Source: Planctomycetaceae bacterium (lineage in GTDB: Bacteria > Planctomycetota > Planctomycetia > Planctomycetales > Planctomycetaceae). Taken from it: DNA of 64,000 nt. Shown in pieces: positions 17,242-25,810 of the stretch. The position numbers were made by a program, and so were the translations under genes. The stretch's first letter is position 1; every line of letters begins with the position of its first letter. Where the stretch lies: positions 1 through 64,000 of the forward strand of contig PBOJ01000134.1 of NCBI GenBank assembly GCA_002724315.1, in the 5' to 3' direction. Below the pieces are notes generated by a model, which made no database searches, was not told the DNA's origin, and saw only the letters and a list, made by a program, of their open reading frames with translations.

Positions 17242-17271
17242 GACCCCGCAAGTCTCATGGTGGGTCTTTTT
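17242..17271 (+). terminator. weak hairpin with T-run, possible terminator or attenuator
   Basis: GACCCCG at 17242..17248 can pair with CGGGGTC at 17223..17229 (7 bp). Alternatively its GACCC can pair with GGGTC at 17262..17266, which is followed by TTTTT at 17267..17271. The mutually exclusive pairings resemble an attenuator. The stem next to the T-run is short, so the call is tentative. Confidence 0.3.
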
Positions 17272-17428
17272 GGTCTCTCGGAACCCGGATCATTGAAGCA
17301 ACTCATTCTCAGTCTGTTTCTCCTGTAAAGTCAACCCCCCACATGCCGATTTGTTCCAGTTTTTACGGGTAAAACGTTGTTGATGCGTTCCCGGCCAGAC
17401 CACCAGATCGATGATGATCACGGCACCC

Positions 17429-17458
17429 TTGTCGCCAGCCGCGACGCTCTGATACGTT
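17429..17458 (+). promoter_or_regulatory. candidate promoter for the Nramp-like gene
   Basis: TTGTCG at 17429..17434 and TACGTT at 17453..17458 are separated by 18 bp. Transcription from about 17465 would leave a leader of roughly 70 nt before ATG 17538. Confidence 0.38.
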
Positions 17459-17537
17459 GACCCGTCCGCCACTCCGGCAAACCGGCCGTCCCCGGCGCAT
17501 CCCACATTCTCTCAGTGCCACTTTCGAGATCCACGCC

Positions 17538-18983
17538 ATGGCTTCCGATGACCCCACATTGTCCGGTTCCGAGGACTCCCAAGGGGGCACTCCGGCCAGT
17601 TCCGATTCCCCCAGCTGGAAGGCACCCCCGCGAACCTGGGGCGGCATGCTGCTGGCGATCGGACCGGCCATCGTCGTCAGCGGGTCGGTGATCGGATCGG
17701 GCGAGTTGATCAACGTGCCGGTACAGGCGGCCAAGTTCGGCTTCGTGCTCTTCTGGGCCGTGATCCTCAGTTGCCTGATCAAGTACTTCCTGCAGGTCGA
17801 ACTCGGCCGTTACTGCCTGGTGCACAACCGCACCACGATCCAGGCACTCAACCAGGTGCCGGGTCCGAAGTTCCGAGGCACGGGATGGATCGGCATCCTC
17901 TACATCGTCGGCTACACGATCTCGGTCGTCACTGTCGGCGGAATCATGGCTGCCACCGCCGGTTTGTTCACGAGCGTGATGCCGATCAGCGACGACGCCG
18001 ACACGTCAACGATCGTCTGGGGATTGAGCATCTTTGTACTCGTTGGCGGAATCCTCTGGTTCAGTCTCTACGGGGTTCTCGAAAAACTGATCGCGTTGCT
18101 CGTCTGCGGTTTCAGCCTCTCGGTCGTCATCGCCCTGTTACTCCTGATCCTCAAGCCCAATCCCGAGTACCCGCTGTCGATGGCGGACGTGGCCAAGGGG
18201 ATGACTTTCTCGCTGGGTGATCCGCTGGAGCGATCTGCCGTACTCTTCGCCGTGATCAGTCTGCTGGGTGCCCTGGGCACCACGGCCAACGAGATGTTCA
18301 TGTACCCGTACTGGATCCTCGAAAAGGGCTACGCCCAAAACCTCGGCTCGGCTGACGACGAAGGCTGGGTGGATCGGGCCAAGGGCTGGATCAAGGTCCT
18401 GCAGGTCGATGCCGGTGTTGCCACGCTGCTGGCCACCGTGATCACCGCCGCCTACTTCCTGGTTGGCTGTGCCATCCTGCACAAGCGGGGTGAGGTCCCC
18501 ACCGGAATGAAGGTCGTCGAACAACTCTCGCAGATCTACACCGAGACCTACGGCGCGTGGTCGTACAGCGTCTTCATGTTCGGTGGTTTCTGTACCCTGT
18601 TCTCGACCATCGTCGTTGTCGTAGCGGCCTCGGGACGTATGTGGACCGATCTGCTCTCGAGTATGGGCACCTTTCAGTATGACGACGACACGGCGAGACG
18701 CCGGTACAACCGGATCTTCCAGAACCTCTACCTGATGGCCTTCCTGGGAATCACGCTCTATTCGACCCTGTTTGGAGCCGCTCCCGAAAAACTGGTGATC
18801 ATGGGCCAGTTCATCAACGGCCTGGTCAACACGCCGCTGTTGATGATAGGGATCCTCTACCTGTCCTTCAAAACCGACAAGCGGTTGAGGATGTCAACGA
18901 TCACCTCTGTCGCGTTGATCGTCACCGCCATCGCCATCCTGTCTTGTATCGTGATGGGCTTTTTTGGCGGCGGCGGACACTAG
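17538..18983 (+). CDS. Nramp-family transporter homologue
   Basis: A 481-residue inner-membrane protein with about eleven hydrophobic segments after a 35-residue polar N-terminus. The first helix reads GPAIVVSGSVIGSGELI, the position where classical Nramp metal transporters have the metal-binding DPGN. The helix-6 region reads NEMFMYPYWILE in place of the usual MPHN. It therefore belongs to a divergent Nramp-like branch, and Mn/Fe transport should not be assumed. ATG 17538 is used because upstream in-frame starts add a polar stretch of 27 residues without a ribosome site. It converges on the large TPR/VCBS gene with only 4 bp between stops. Confidence 0.85.
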   Translation: MASDDPTLSGSEDSQGGTPASSDSPSWKAPPRTWGGMLLAIGPAIVVSGSVIGSGELINVPVQAAKFGFVLFWAVILSCLIKYFLQVELGRYCLVHNRTTIQALNQVPGPKFRGTGWIGILYIVGYTISVVTVGGIMAATAGLFTSVMPISDDADTSTIVWGLSIFVLVGGILWFSLYGVLEKLIALLVCGFSLSVVIALLLLILKPNPEYPLSMADVAKGMTFSLGDPLERSAVLFAVISLLGALGTTANEMFMYPYWILEKGYAQNLGSADDEGWVDRAKGWIKVLQVDAGVATLLATVITAAYFLVGCAILHKRGEVPTGMKVVEQLSQIYTETYGAWSYSVFMFGGFCTLFSTIVVVVAASGRMWTDLLSSMGTFQYDDDTARRRYNRIFQNLYLMAFLGITLYSTLFGAAPEKLVIMGQFINGLVNTPLLMIGILYLSFKTDKRLRMSTITSVALIVTAIAILSCIVMGFFGGGGH

Positions 18984-18987
18984 ATTC

Positions 18988-21900
18988 CTACCAGCCCCGC
19001 TGGTAACGGGTGTTGAATCTGCGATGCAGCCGATCGCGCGACTCGACCGGGCGACCGGTCTCGGGCAACGGTCCCACCGTGCTGCCGTCGCCGGTGTAGA
19101 GATCCATGTCCTTGCACCAGCCAACGGTTTCGAGGACCAGCCGCCGGGTCCAGCCCTGCGGAGGCTCGCTCTCTGGAACTTCGAACTCGACGTGGATCTC
19201 CTCGCCCGGACCGAAGATCGCCACCGCATCGTCTGCGGTGCCGACCAGTTCTCCGACCGCTCCGAACCGGGTGTAGAACCCCTCGGGGTCGATGATCTCG
19301 GGGTGAGCAGCCCGGGTGGTGTAATCGAAATGCGGCCGGAACTGCTCCTTCAACTGCCGCACCATGAAACCGCTCTCCCGCAGGTCCGCCACGGCCAGCT
19401 TCAATTCCTGTCGAACCAGGTCCGGACAATCTTCGCTGCGGATCACCGTCAACCGGTCCCAGTAGATCTCGAGGTTGGTCCGCAATCTCAGTGCCGTCGT
19501 CCCCGATGGCAGCCTGTCGGTTGACAGCGGAAGCGCCATCTGGCGAGGCATCCCGCCGGGGTACCCGAAGCTCGCCGCCAGCTCGACCCAGTTCCCCTTC
19601 GCGTCTCGTGCCTCCAGCGTCGGAGGTTCGAAAGCCGCCTTGGCCTGCCAGGCCGAGAACGCCGTCTGCGAATAGGGGAATTCGACCCAGCCGTCGGCCA
19701 ACAGCACCGGTCGGCCCGGCCCACGGTCCAGAGGCTCGGCGAACTCCATCACCAGCACGTGTTCCCCGGCCAGTCGGCCCAGGAACCGGCTGTCGAGTCG
19801 TCCCACATCGGCCGCCCTGTGATCGACACTGCGAACCTGTGACGTCACATCCTGGCCACGTTCATTGGTGACCCGCTTCGGATCCTGGCTGACCCGGAAA
19901 GTGAGGGGACGACCGGTCGGATCCGGCAACGCGGTGGCCAGTCGTTCGTCGAGCACCATCTGCCAACCCGGCGGCACGTCCCAGGCCACCAGCCCCACCC
20001 GGTCCAGGTACGTCAGTTCAGGCATCGGCTCGGTCAGTTTCAACCGAAATCGCCCGTCGGCCGGCTGAGCCAGTCCCGCCGGCAGCAGGAAGTTCTCGGT
20101 CGGATCCGATGGCGCGTACGTCCCCGGTTCAATCAGGTACCCCATCCCACCGACAGCCAGCAGATCACTGACAAAGCGATAATCCGTGCCATCCCAGGCG
20201 AACAGCACCGGACAACTGGTCGGCATCTTGTCCTCTTCCTCGATCAGGTGACGCACTCCGGCGGCCAGGTTCAACCGGGCCTGGGTGACTCCCTCGGACC
20301 AGATGATCTTCAGGAAATCGGCACGTTCGGCTCCGGCCGATCCAATCGCCACCGGCTGCAGGCTCTGTCCCGCACCCGAATCAGCCGGCAGCGAATCGCC
20401 TCGGATGGTCCGACCTCCGGCACGGACGAGCACCGTGTTTCCCAGTCCCGACGCATTGGACCGTTCGCGATAACTGCCCTTCTTCTTTCCCGACAGGGCG
20501 ATCGAGAAGAACCGGTAGCGGCCGACGCCGGCAGCCCACGCCATCGGTGCCCCGTCGACGGTGGCACCGACAACTGCCGGACCGCGAGCGGGGTCCGTCA
20601 CGACAGTGGTCCATGTCCCCAGCGGGTCGTGCTCCCCCGAATCGGCCAGCTGCAACAGATCGGATTTCTTCACGTCGACCGGCAGCCTCCAGGCCGCCCA
20701 GCCGCTGGTTCCCACCAGCAGTTCGACGCGCCCGTCTCCGGTCACATCCGCCAGGGCGATCCGCACCGCACCCTCCCCGATCGCTCCGGAGGTGTCTCCG
20801 AATCCCAGCAGCATCTTGTCCCAGCTGCCGTCGGGCTTGTGGGTCCAGCGGACCACTGAGGCGGAGTCGACGGCGTAGAGTTCGACCTGCCCGTCGGCAT
20901 CCACATCGCCGGCCACCGCAGCTGAGAATGGAGCCCGGGACAGTTGGCCGGGTGTCTTGTCGGCATGGTAGCGCCAGCTGCGGTCGTTCCACAACAGGAT
21001 GTTCCCGACCGGTTTGGCGTCGTCCGCCTTGGCGGGCGGACCCAGCAACAGGATGTCCAGGTCACGGTCGCCGTCAAAATCGGCGACGACGGTGGACGCC
21101 GAGACAGCGCCCGAACGGTCAACGCCCACCTTGGCGCTGATGTCCTCGAACGTGCCGTCCCGGTTGTTGTTGAGCAGTTGGGCGGGCTTGTCCCGGTGGA
21201 TCAGCAGCAGGTCCAGGTCAGCGTCGTGATCGAGATCCAGGCAAACGCCGTCGATCGTCTCAGCATCGGCTCCGGCCGCCTTGGCCTTGGCCGTCACGTC
21301 GTTCCACTCCCCGGACTTCGACTGCCGCCACAACTGGTTGGGTCCCCTGCGACACAGGTAGACATCCACCAGTCCGTCGTTGTCAAAGTCACCCCACAAC
21401 GGTGCGACCACATCGGGCACCGCGGCCAGTGGATGGTCCTTGGCCAACGAGAATCGATCGGATTCCTTGGCCGGATCCGATCCCAGCAGCACGTGATTGC
21501 CATCGGCAGCGACCAGGAACAGGTCCTGGTGTCCGTCGCCGTTGATGTCGCACGTGGTCAGGCTGGCCCCGGCAGGCACGCGGACCGACCCGGCCGACGC
21601 GATTTCTGCCGGGGGCTCAAACAGTGACCCCTCGGGCCTCTTGACCGGCTGCACATCGCCGGAGGACAGTCCGACACGGATCACCAGCCCCTTGGCGCCC
21701 ATCAACGTGTACTTGTAGTCGAAGATAACCGACAGCGGATGGTTGCGGAGCAGGCTGAACTCCTCCATGTGCCGCCCCGATTCTTCGTATTTCTTCTCCT
21801 GCCGCAGCAGGTCCCAGCAACGGTAGTGGGCCGACTGGAAATACGGCTCCAGTTCCAGTGCCTTCTGGTACCACTTGATCGCCTCTGCCGCGTGATCGTC

Positions 21901-22425
21901 TTCCAGGCAACGAGCCAGGAAATAGGCCGAGTGCGGATCGCGGGGGTCCTGCTTGACGGCCCGCTGGAACTGGACCTCCGCCTGTCCGATCCGGGCGGCG
22001 TGAAACAGCGAGATGCCCAGGCAGTAGGTCGCCTCGGCGTGGTCGGGATCGGCAGCAACAACCTCCTCGAGAATCGGGACGGCCGACGCCCCCTTCTGGG
22101 TGTGCTGGAGCACGGCGATGGCCAGGTTGACCTTGGCGTCAAGCCAACCGGGATTGGCATCGACCAGCTTCTGGAAGACCGCCATGGCCTTGGAGTAGTC
22201 GTACTGCTCCATCAACCCGGCGCCACGGTTGTTCTCCGAAACCAGCTCGGCAGTCACCCGGAACGGCGGATCAGCCGCCTGGTTGCCCTGGCCAGACGTC
22301 CCGCTTCCCCCGGCATCAGGAGCCGGCGGATCGTCGAAACAACCGGCCGACAGTCCCAGCAGCAGCAGCAGCAGAACGACATTTCCCGACCGGGACTGTG
22401 ACACTCGACATCGGCCCTCGATCAT
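18988..22425 (-). CDS. TPR and FG-GAP/VCBS repeat lipoprotein, 1145 aa
   Basis: The N-terminus has a hydrophobic leader and lipobox LSAGC (Cys29), predicting a lipoprotein. Residues about 60-230 form TPR units (PGWLDAKVNLAIAVL, HAEATYCLGISLFHA, AIKWYQKALELEP). Residues about 280-650 carry FG-GAP/VCBS calcium-binding motifs (DINGDGHQDLFLVA, DFDNDGLVDVYLC, DLDHDADLDLLLI, DVDADGQVELYAV, DVTGDGRVELLVG). The C-terminal region begins CPVLFAWDGTDYRFVSDLL, a module seen after VCBS repeats in ASPIC/UnbV-like proteins. Its start overlaps the nitrilase stop in ATGA, so the two are translationally coupled. Inferred: a surface or periplasmic scaffold. The partner is unknown. Confidence 0.88.
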   Translation of the reverse strand: MIEGRCRVSQSRSGNVVLLLLLLGLSAGCFDDPPAPDAGGSGTSGQGNQAADPPFRVTAELVSENNRGAGLMEQYDYSKAMAVFQKLVDANPGWLDAKVNLAIAVLQHTQKGASAVPILEEVVAADPDHAEATYCLGISLFHAARIGQAEVQFQRAVKQDPRDPHSAYFLARCLEDDHAAEAIKWYQKALELEPYFQSAHYRCWDLLRQEKKYEESGRHMEEFSLLRNHPLSVIFDYKYTLMGAKGLVIRVGLSSGDVQPVKRPEGSLFEPPAEIASAGSVRVPAGASLTTCDINGDGHQDLFLVAADGNHVLLGSDPAKESDRFSLAKDHPLAAVPDVVAPLWGDFDNDGLVDVYLCRRGPNQLWRQSKSGEWNDVTAKAKAAGADAETIDGVCLDLDHDADLDLLLIHRDKPAQLLNNNRDGTFEDISAKVGVDRSGAVSASTVVADFDGDRDLDILLLGPPAKADDAKPVGNILLWNDRSWRYHADKTPGQLSRAPFSAAVAGDVDADGQVELYAVDSASVVRWTHKPDGSWDKMLLGFGDTSGAIGEGAVRIALADVTGDGRVELLVGTSGWAAWRLPVDVKKSDLLQLADSGEHDPLGTWTTVVTDPARGPAVVGATVDGAPMAWAAGVGRYRFFSIALSGKKKGSYRERSNASGLGNTVLVRAGGRTIRGDSLPADSGAGQSLQPVAIGSAGAERADFLKIIWSEGVTQARLNLAAGVRHLIEEEDKMPTSCPVLFAWDGTDYRFVSDLLAVGGMGYLIEPGTYAPSDPTENFLLPAGLAQPADGRFRLKLTEPMPELTYLDRVGLVAWDVPPGWQMVLDERLATALPDPTGRPLTFRVSQDPKRVTNERGQDVTSQVRSVDHRAADVGRLDSRFLGRLAGEHVLVMEFAEPLDRGPGRPVLLADGWVEFPYSQTAFSAWQAKAAFEPPTLEARDAKGNWVELAASFGYPGGMPRQMALPLSTDRLPSGTTALRLRTNLEIYWDRLTVIRSEDCPDLVRQELKLAVADLRESGFMVRQLKEQFRPHFDYTTRAAHPEIIDPEGFYTRFGAVGELVGTADDAVAIFGPGEEIHVEFEVPESEPPQGWTRRLVLETVGWCKDMDLYTGDGSTVGPLPETGRPVESRDRLHRRFNTRYQRGW

Positions 22426-23441
22426 GGATTCTCTCCCGTCGTTGCAGCCGGGCCCGTTCCCGACCGTCCCCGTCCCCGGTCGATCCGTTCGCGAATCTCC
22501 TCGCCGGTCAGCGGGTGGCTGGCAGCCGACGGCAGCCAGGACTGCTCGAGGTAGGTGTGAACTTCGCTTCGGAGATGGCTCCGCATGTCGTGGCCCACCC
22601 GACGCTGCCGTTCGGCCCGCAATGCGGCCAGATCGATCGGAGCCACCACCACCTTCTCGCCCGGTCCCGCATCGGCCTGGGCCAGGACCCGGCCATCAAA
22701 GTCAACCACCATGCTTCCACCCGGCCAACTGAAAGGCGGGTAGTTTTCGAAGGCCGCCCCCTGGTTGCAGGCGACGACAAAGGCGGTGTTCTCGGCCGCG
22801 CGGGCCCGGTTGAACAGCGTCCACCAGTCCATCGGTGGCGTCGCTCCCCAGGGATCCATGTAAGCCGAGACCCGGATCAGCACCTCGGCCCCGTTGAAGG
22901 CCAGTTGCCGGATTGTCTCGGGGAACAACCAGTCGTAGCAGATCGCCGCGCCCAGTTTCCCCAGTTCAGTATCAACCACCGGGAAGGGATCGTCGGTGTA
23001 ACCGTCCAGGTCGTGGGGACTGGCGTGCAGTTCCCAGGGGATCCACGGGTTGACCTTGCGGTACTTCGACAGCACGCCGTCAGCCCCGACCAGGCAGGTG
23101 GTGTTGAACAGCACCCCGGGCCAGTCCGGGTCGGTTTCGATGAACGACCCGGTCTGTACCAGGCAACCGTACTTGGCCGCCAGGGACTGGTAGGCCTCGG
23201 TGTGTTCGTTGGGAATCTCGACAGCCAGCCGCTGCGTGAGCATCTCGACCGAGTCATAAATCGGGGCGGCGTGAGCAAACTCGGGAAACACCAGCAGACG
23301 CACATCGTGGAACGGCTCGTAGCCGACGATCGTCTGTTCGGCGATCGCACACATCCGGCGTGTCCGCTCGGCGATCTCCTCCCGGTCCGACGGGCAGGGA
23401 AAGTCGGTCTGGCAACAGGCGGCGTAGTAGCGTTCGGACAT
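22422..23441 (-). CDS. carbon-nitrogen hydrolase (nitrilase superfamily)
   Basis: A 339-residue cytoplasmic nitrilase-superfamily amidohydrolase. The Glu-Lys-Cys triad is visible: Glu54 in FPEF, Lys129 in KYRKVNPW, and Cys168 in GAAICYDWLFPE. Length and motifs suit an aliphatic amidase or N-carbamoyl-amide hydrolase branch, but substrate cannot be read from sequence. It is the upstream member of a two-gene unit whose second gene encodes the TPR/VCBS lipoprotein; the genes overlap by 4 bp. The pairing of a soluble amidase with an exported scaffold is unusual. Confidence 0.92.
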   Translation of the reverse strand: MSERYYAACCQTDFPCPSDREEIAERTRRMCAIAEQTIVGYEPFHDVRLLVFPEFAHAAPIYDSVEMLTQRLAVEIPNEHTEAYQSLAAKYGCLVQTGSFIETDPDWPGVLFNTTCLVGADGVLSKYRKVNPWIPWELHASPHDLDGYTDDPFPVVDTELGKLGAAICYDWLFPETIRQLAFNGAEVLIRVSAYMDPWGATPPMDWWTLFNRARAAENTAFVVACNQGAAFENYPPFSWPGGSMVVDFDGRVLAQADAGPGEKVVVAPIDLAALRAERQRRVGHDMRSHLRSEVHTYLEQSWLPSAASHPLTGEEIRERIDRGRGRSGTGPAATTGENP

Positions 23442-23514
23442 GGTGACCCGGTGGGTGAAAACTGGCCGGGGGTTCCTACGTACAGGCGACGGGATGCGCG
23501 AGAAGCAATTTCCG

Positions 23515-25620
23515 TCAAATGATCAATCGCACCCCGCCGAGGCTCGCCTGGTCGTACTTGAAGTTCTTTCCGTGGGACCCGATGAACATCAGGTTCTTGG
23601 GAATGTTCCATTCCTCGGAACACCGGTGGATCAGTGCTGGGCTGAACGTCCCCTCCATTTCGACGAACTCGAGATCGATTTGCGGATACGCATCGTCGAG
23701 CACCTTGAGATCATCCTCGAGCTTGGTGGGCTCCTCGGACTGACGCTCCACCACTGTCACAACCTTGATCCGCTTGGTCTGCTCGTTGTCACGAACGTAC
23801 TCGACAGCCCGTCGCAGGTTGTCCACCTTGTCACCGCGGGTGAAGAAGACAACCTGTTGCGAATTGATCTGGTCAATCTTCTTGTCGATGCCCCTGGAAA
23901 TGCTCCCCAGGAACTTCGCCACCCACTTGCTGTGATACCGGATGACCAGGCACGCGGACTTCAACAAAATGACCCTCCAGAGCATCAGCATCACAACCGC
24001 CAGGGCAGGGATGAAGTAGTACAGGAAGACCATGAAGTAGTCGGGCTTGTCGACGGCAATTCCGGTCAGCGCGGCAGCAGCAGCGGCGGTGGCGATCAGC
24101 ACGAAGATCCAGGGAGCCCGCTCGGGCTGGGCACCGGCCAGCCTGGCGCGACGCACTTTCAGCAACATGTTGCCCACCGCAAACAGGACCATCACCGACA
24201 GGAACGACAGCGTGTAGACGCCGGCCAGGGCCTCGAGTGCCCCGTCGGTGACCACCAGGACCGAGACGGCCAGGATGAAGAAGGCGATGATGATCCGGTG
24301 CGTGGTGCCGAACCGCTTGTTCTTCTTCAACAGGAACTGGGGCAGACAGCGGTCGAGTGTCATGCGGTGGACCAGCCCGGTCACACCGACGTAACTGGTC
24401 AACACGGCTCCACTGAGCACCAGCGCGGCGTCGACGGAAATCAAGAGCTTCAGCCAGCCGCCGGCGGTCACATCGCCCAGGTGGGCCAACAGGTGGTCCT
24501 TGTGGAAGCCCACCTCCTCCACGGGAAGAACCGCCAGTGTCAGAAAGGCCATGGACGGATTGAGAATCGAGACTGCGATCCACATGTTCCTCAGCGTCTT
24601 GGGAAAAACTCCCGGTTCCTGTTCTTCAACGAAGTTTGCCGAACTCTCGAAACCCGAGATTCCCAGCATCGCAGCACAGAACCCGAAGAACAGCGCCACA
24701 AGCAGGCTCGACTCCGTCAGCACCGCCAGTTGTCGTTCGTGGCCAGCGGACTCCTTCTCATCACCCTCGTGAACCTCGCCCTCCTGGACCAGCACCTCGA
24801 CTCCACTGGTGCCGATCCGCCACCGGCCGTGAGAGCCTTCGACCGGCGTCACCGTTTCGCCATCGACATCGAGTCCCTTCGCCTCGAGGAACGCCATGAG
24901 CGATGCCGGGAGAGTCCCATTCCTCAGGTCCTTCTCGACACGATCAATCTCCCGGTTCTTCTGGTCCGTCGTCCGGTCCGGCGGTGCGTCTTCCCGGAAG
25001 CGTTTCAGCATCTCGCCCGAAACGATCATCTGGCGATGCACGGGTGCCGACAGGTCCGCACCGCCCTCGAAGTTCGCACCGAGATGAGCCTCGCTGCCGT
25101 GGCCCATGACCCAGACGATTCCGACGATGATCAGCAGGCCCAGTGTGACCAGGTGCGTCAGGAAGATCCCGATCGCCACCTTGGCACTCTCGGTGATCCC
25201 CACGATCGTCAGGATCATGAAGACCGCCAGCAGTCCGACGGTGGCGGCGATCTCGGGCAACCCATCCCAGATCGAGCGAACGTAGTGAACCGCCTCGATG
25301 GCCGAGATGACCGCGGTGGCCATGTAGGAGAGCAGTGTCAGGCAGGCGGCAACCGACGCCCGGGACTTGCTGGTGGTGTTCAGCAGGGCGTTGTAGGCAC
25401 CGCCGTTGAGTGGCAGGGCGCCGACGACCTCGGAATAGATCTTGCGGAACAGAAACAGCACCGCCGCGACGATCAGCAGCGAGAACGGTGACAGGTGGCC
25501 GGCGGCCATCGTGGCCAGCGCCGACACGTAGAGACAACTCGACGTGATGTCGTTGCCGCAGATCGCCGTTGCGGCCAACTGTCCCAGCTTCTTGTGACCG
25601 GGTTGCTCGGGACTCGCCAT
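23515..25620 (-). CDS. APC-family amino-acid permease with soluble insertion and C-terminal USP-like domain
   Basis: A 701-residue inner-membrane transporter. The first helix region (KLGQLAATAICGNDITSSCLY) and following segments fit the amino acid-polyamine-organocation superfamily, with about twelve hydrophobic spans. Two additions stand out. A hydrophilic insertion of about 120 residues (roughly 190-310, from MLKRFREDAPPDRTTDQ to EGDEKESAGHERQ) lies between membrane segments. After the last span, a C-terminal tail of about 130 residues resembles a universal-stress-protein fold (INSQQVVFFTRGDKVDNLRR, RIKVVTVVER, FIGSHGKNF). ATG 25620 gives a normal MASPEQPG start; a longer GTG/TTG start was rejected. 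Substrate unknown. Confidence 0.88.
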   Translation of the reverse strand: MASPEQPGHKKLGQLAATAICGNDITSSCLYVSALATMAAGHLSPFSLLIVAAVLFLFRKIYSEVVGALPLNGGAYNALLNTTSKSRASVAACLTLLSYMATAVISAIEAVHYVRSIWDGLPEIAATVGLLAVFMILTIVGITESAKVAIGIFLTHLVTLGLLIIVGIVWVMGHGSEAHLGANFEGGADLSAPVHRQMIVSGEMLKRFREDAPPDRTTDQKNREIDRVEKDLRNGTLPASLMAFLEAKGLDVDGETVTPVEGSHGRWRIGTSGVEVLVQEGEVHEGDEKESAGHERQLAVLTESSLLVALFFGFCAAMLGISGFESSANFVEEQEPGVFPKTLRNMWIAVSILNPSMAFLTLAVLPVEEVGFHKDHLLAHLGDVTAGGWLKLLISVDAALVLSGAVLTSYVGVTGLVHRMTLDRCLPQFLLKKNKRFGTTHRIIIAFFILAVSVLVVTDGALEALAGVYTLSFLSVMVLFAVGNMLLKVRRARLAGAQPERAPWIFVLIATAAAAAALTGIAVDKPDYFMVFLYYFIPALAVVMLMLWRVILLKSACLVIRYHSKWVAKFLGSISRGIDKKIDQINSQQVVFFTRGDKVDNLRRAVEYVRDNEQTKRIKVVTVVERQSEEPTKLEDDLKVLDDAYPQIDLEFVEMEGTFSPALIHRCSEEWNIPKNLMFIGSHGKNFKYDQASLGGVRLII

Positions 25621-25810
25621 GTGCCTGTCCGAAACTCCCGCAATGCGGCACCGGGTCGTGCCGATATCATCAGAAACCACTCATTCCAAGGTCACCAGCC
25701 TACAGACCCTGTCCCGGTTTTCACAACATCGACTGCCACCTCGCCAGGACCGACGTACGAATCTGCGGGCTTGACCGGGCACACGACCGGATGGTACCGA
25801 GTCTACTGTG

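Larger units (their letters stand above)
16665..17537. other. 873-bp gene-free divergent region
   Basis: This is the longest stretch without a supported gene. It separates the leftward small gene-ptsN-rpoD operon from the rightward Nramp-like gene. It contains a pyrimidine-rich tract at 16761..16792 and a CACGTG-centred inverted repeat at 17104..17121. It also has a hairpin ending in a T-run at 17242..17271 and a candidate promoter at 17429..17458. Reading frames inside it have no recognisable protein features. A small non-coding RNA or a long regulatory leader is possible, but I could not match one to a known family. Confidence 0.7.

Noticed and set aside
17224-17247. GGTCAGG...GAAGG similarity to the SRP RNA apical loop
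   Set aside because: The diagnostic AGCAGCC-side sequence is missing and the surrounding helix does not form.
17429-17538. Mn-type yybP-ykoY riboswitch ahead of the Nramp-like gene
   Set aside because: No GGGGAGTAGC-type core is seen, and the transporter lacks the classical metal-binding DPGN.
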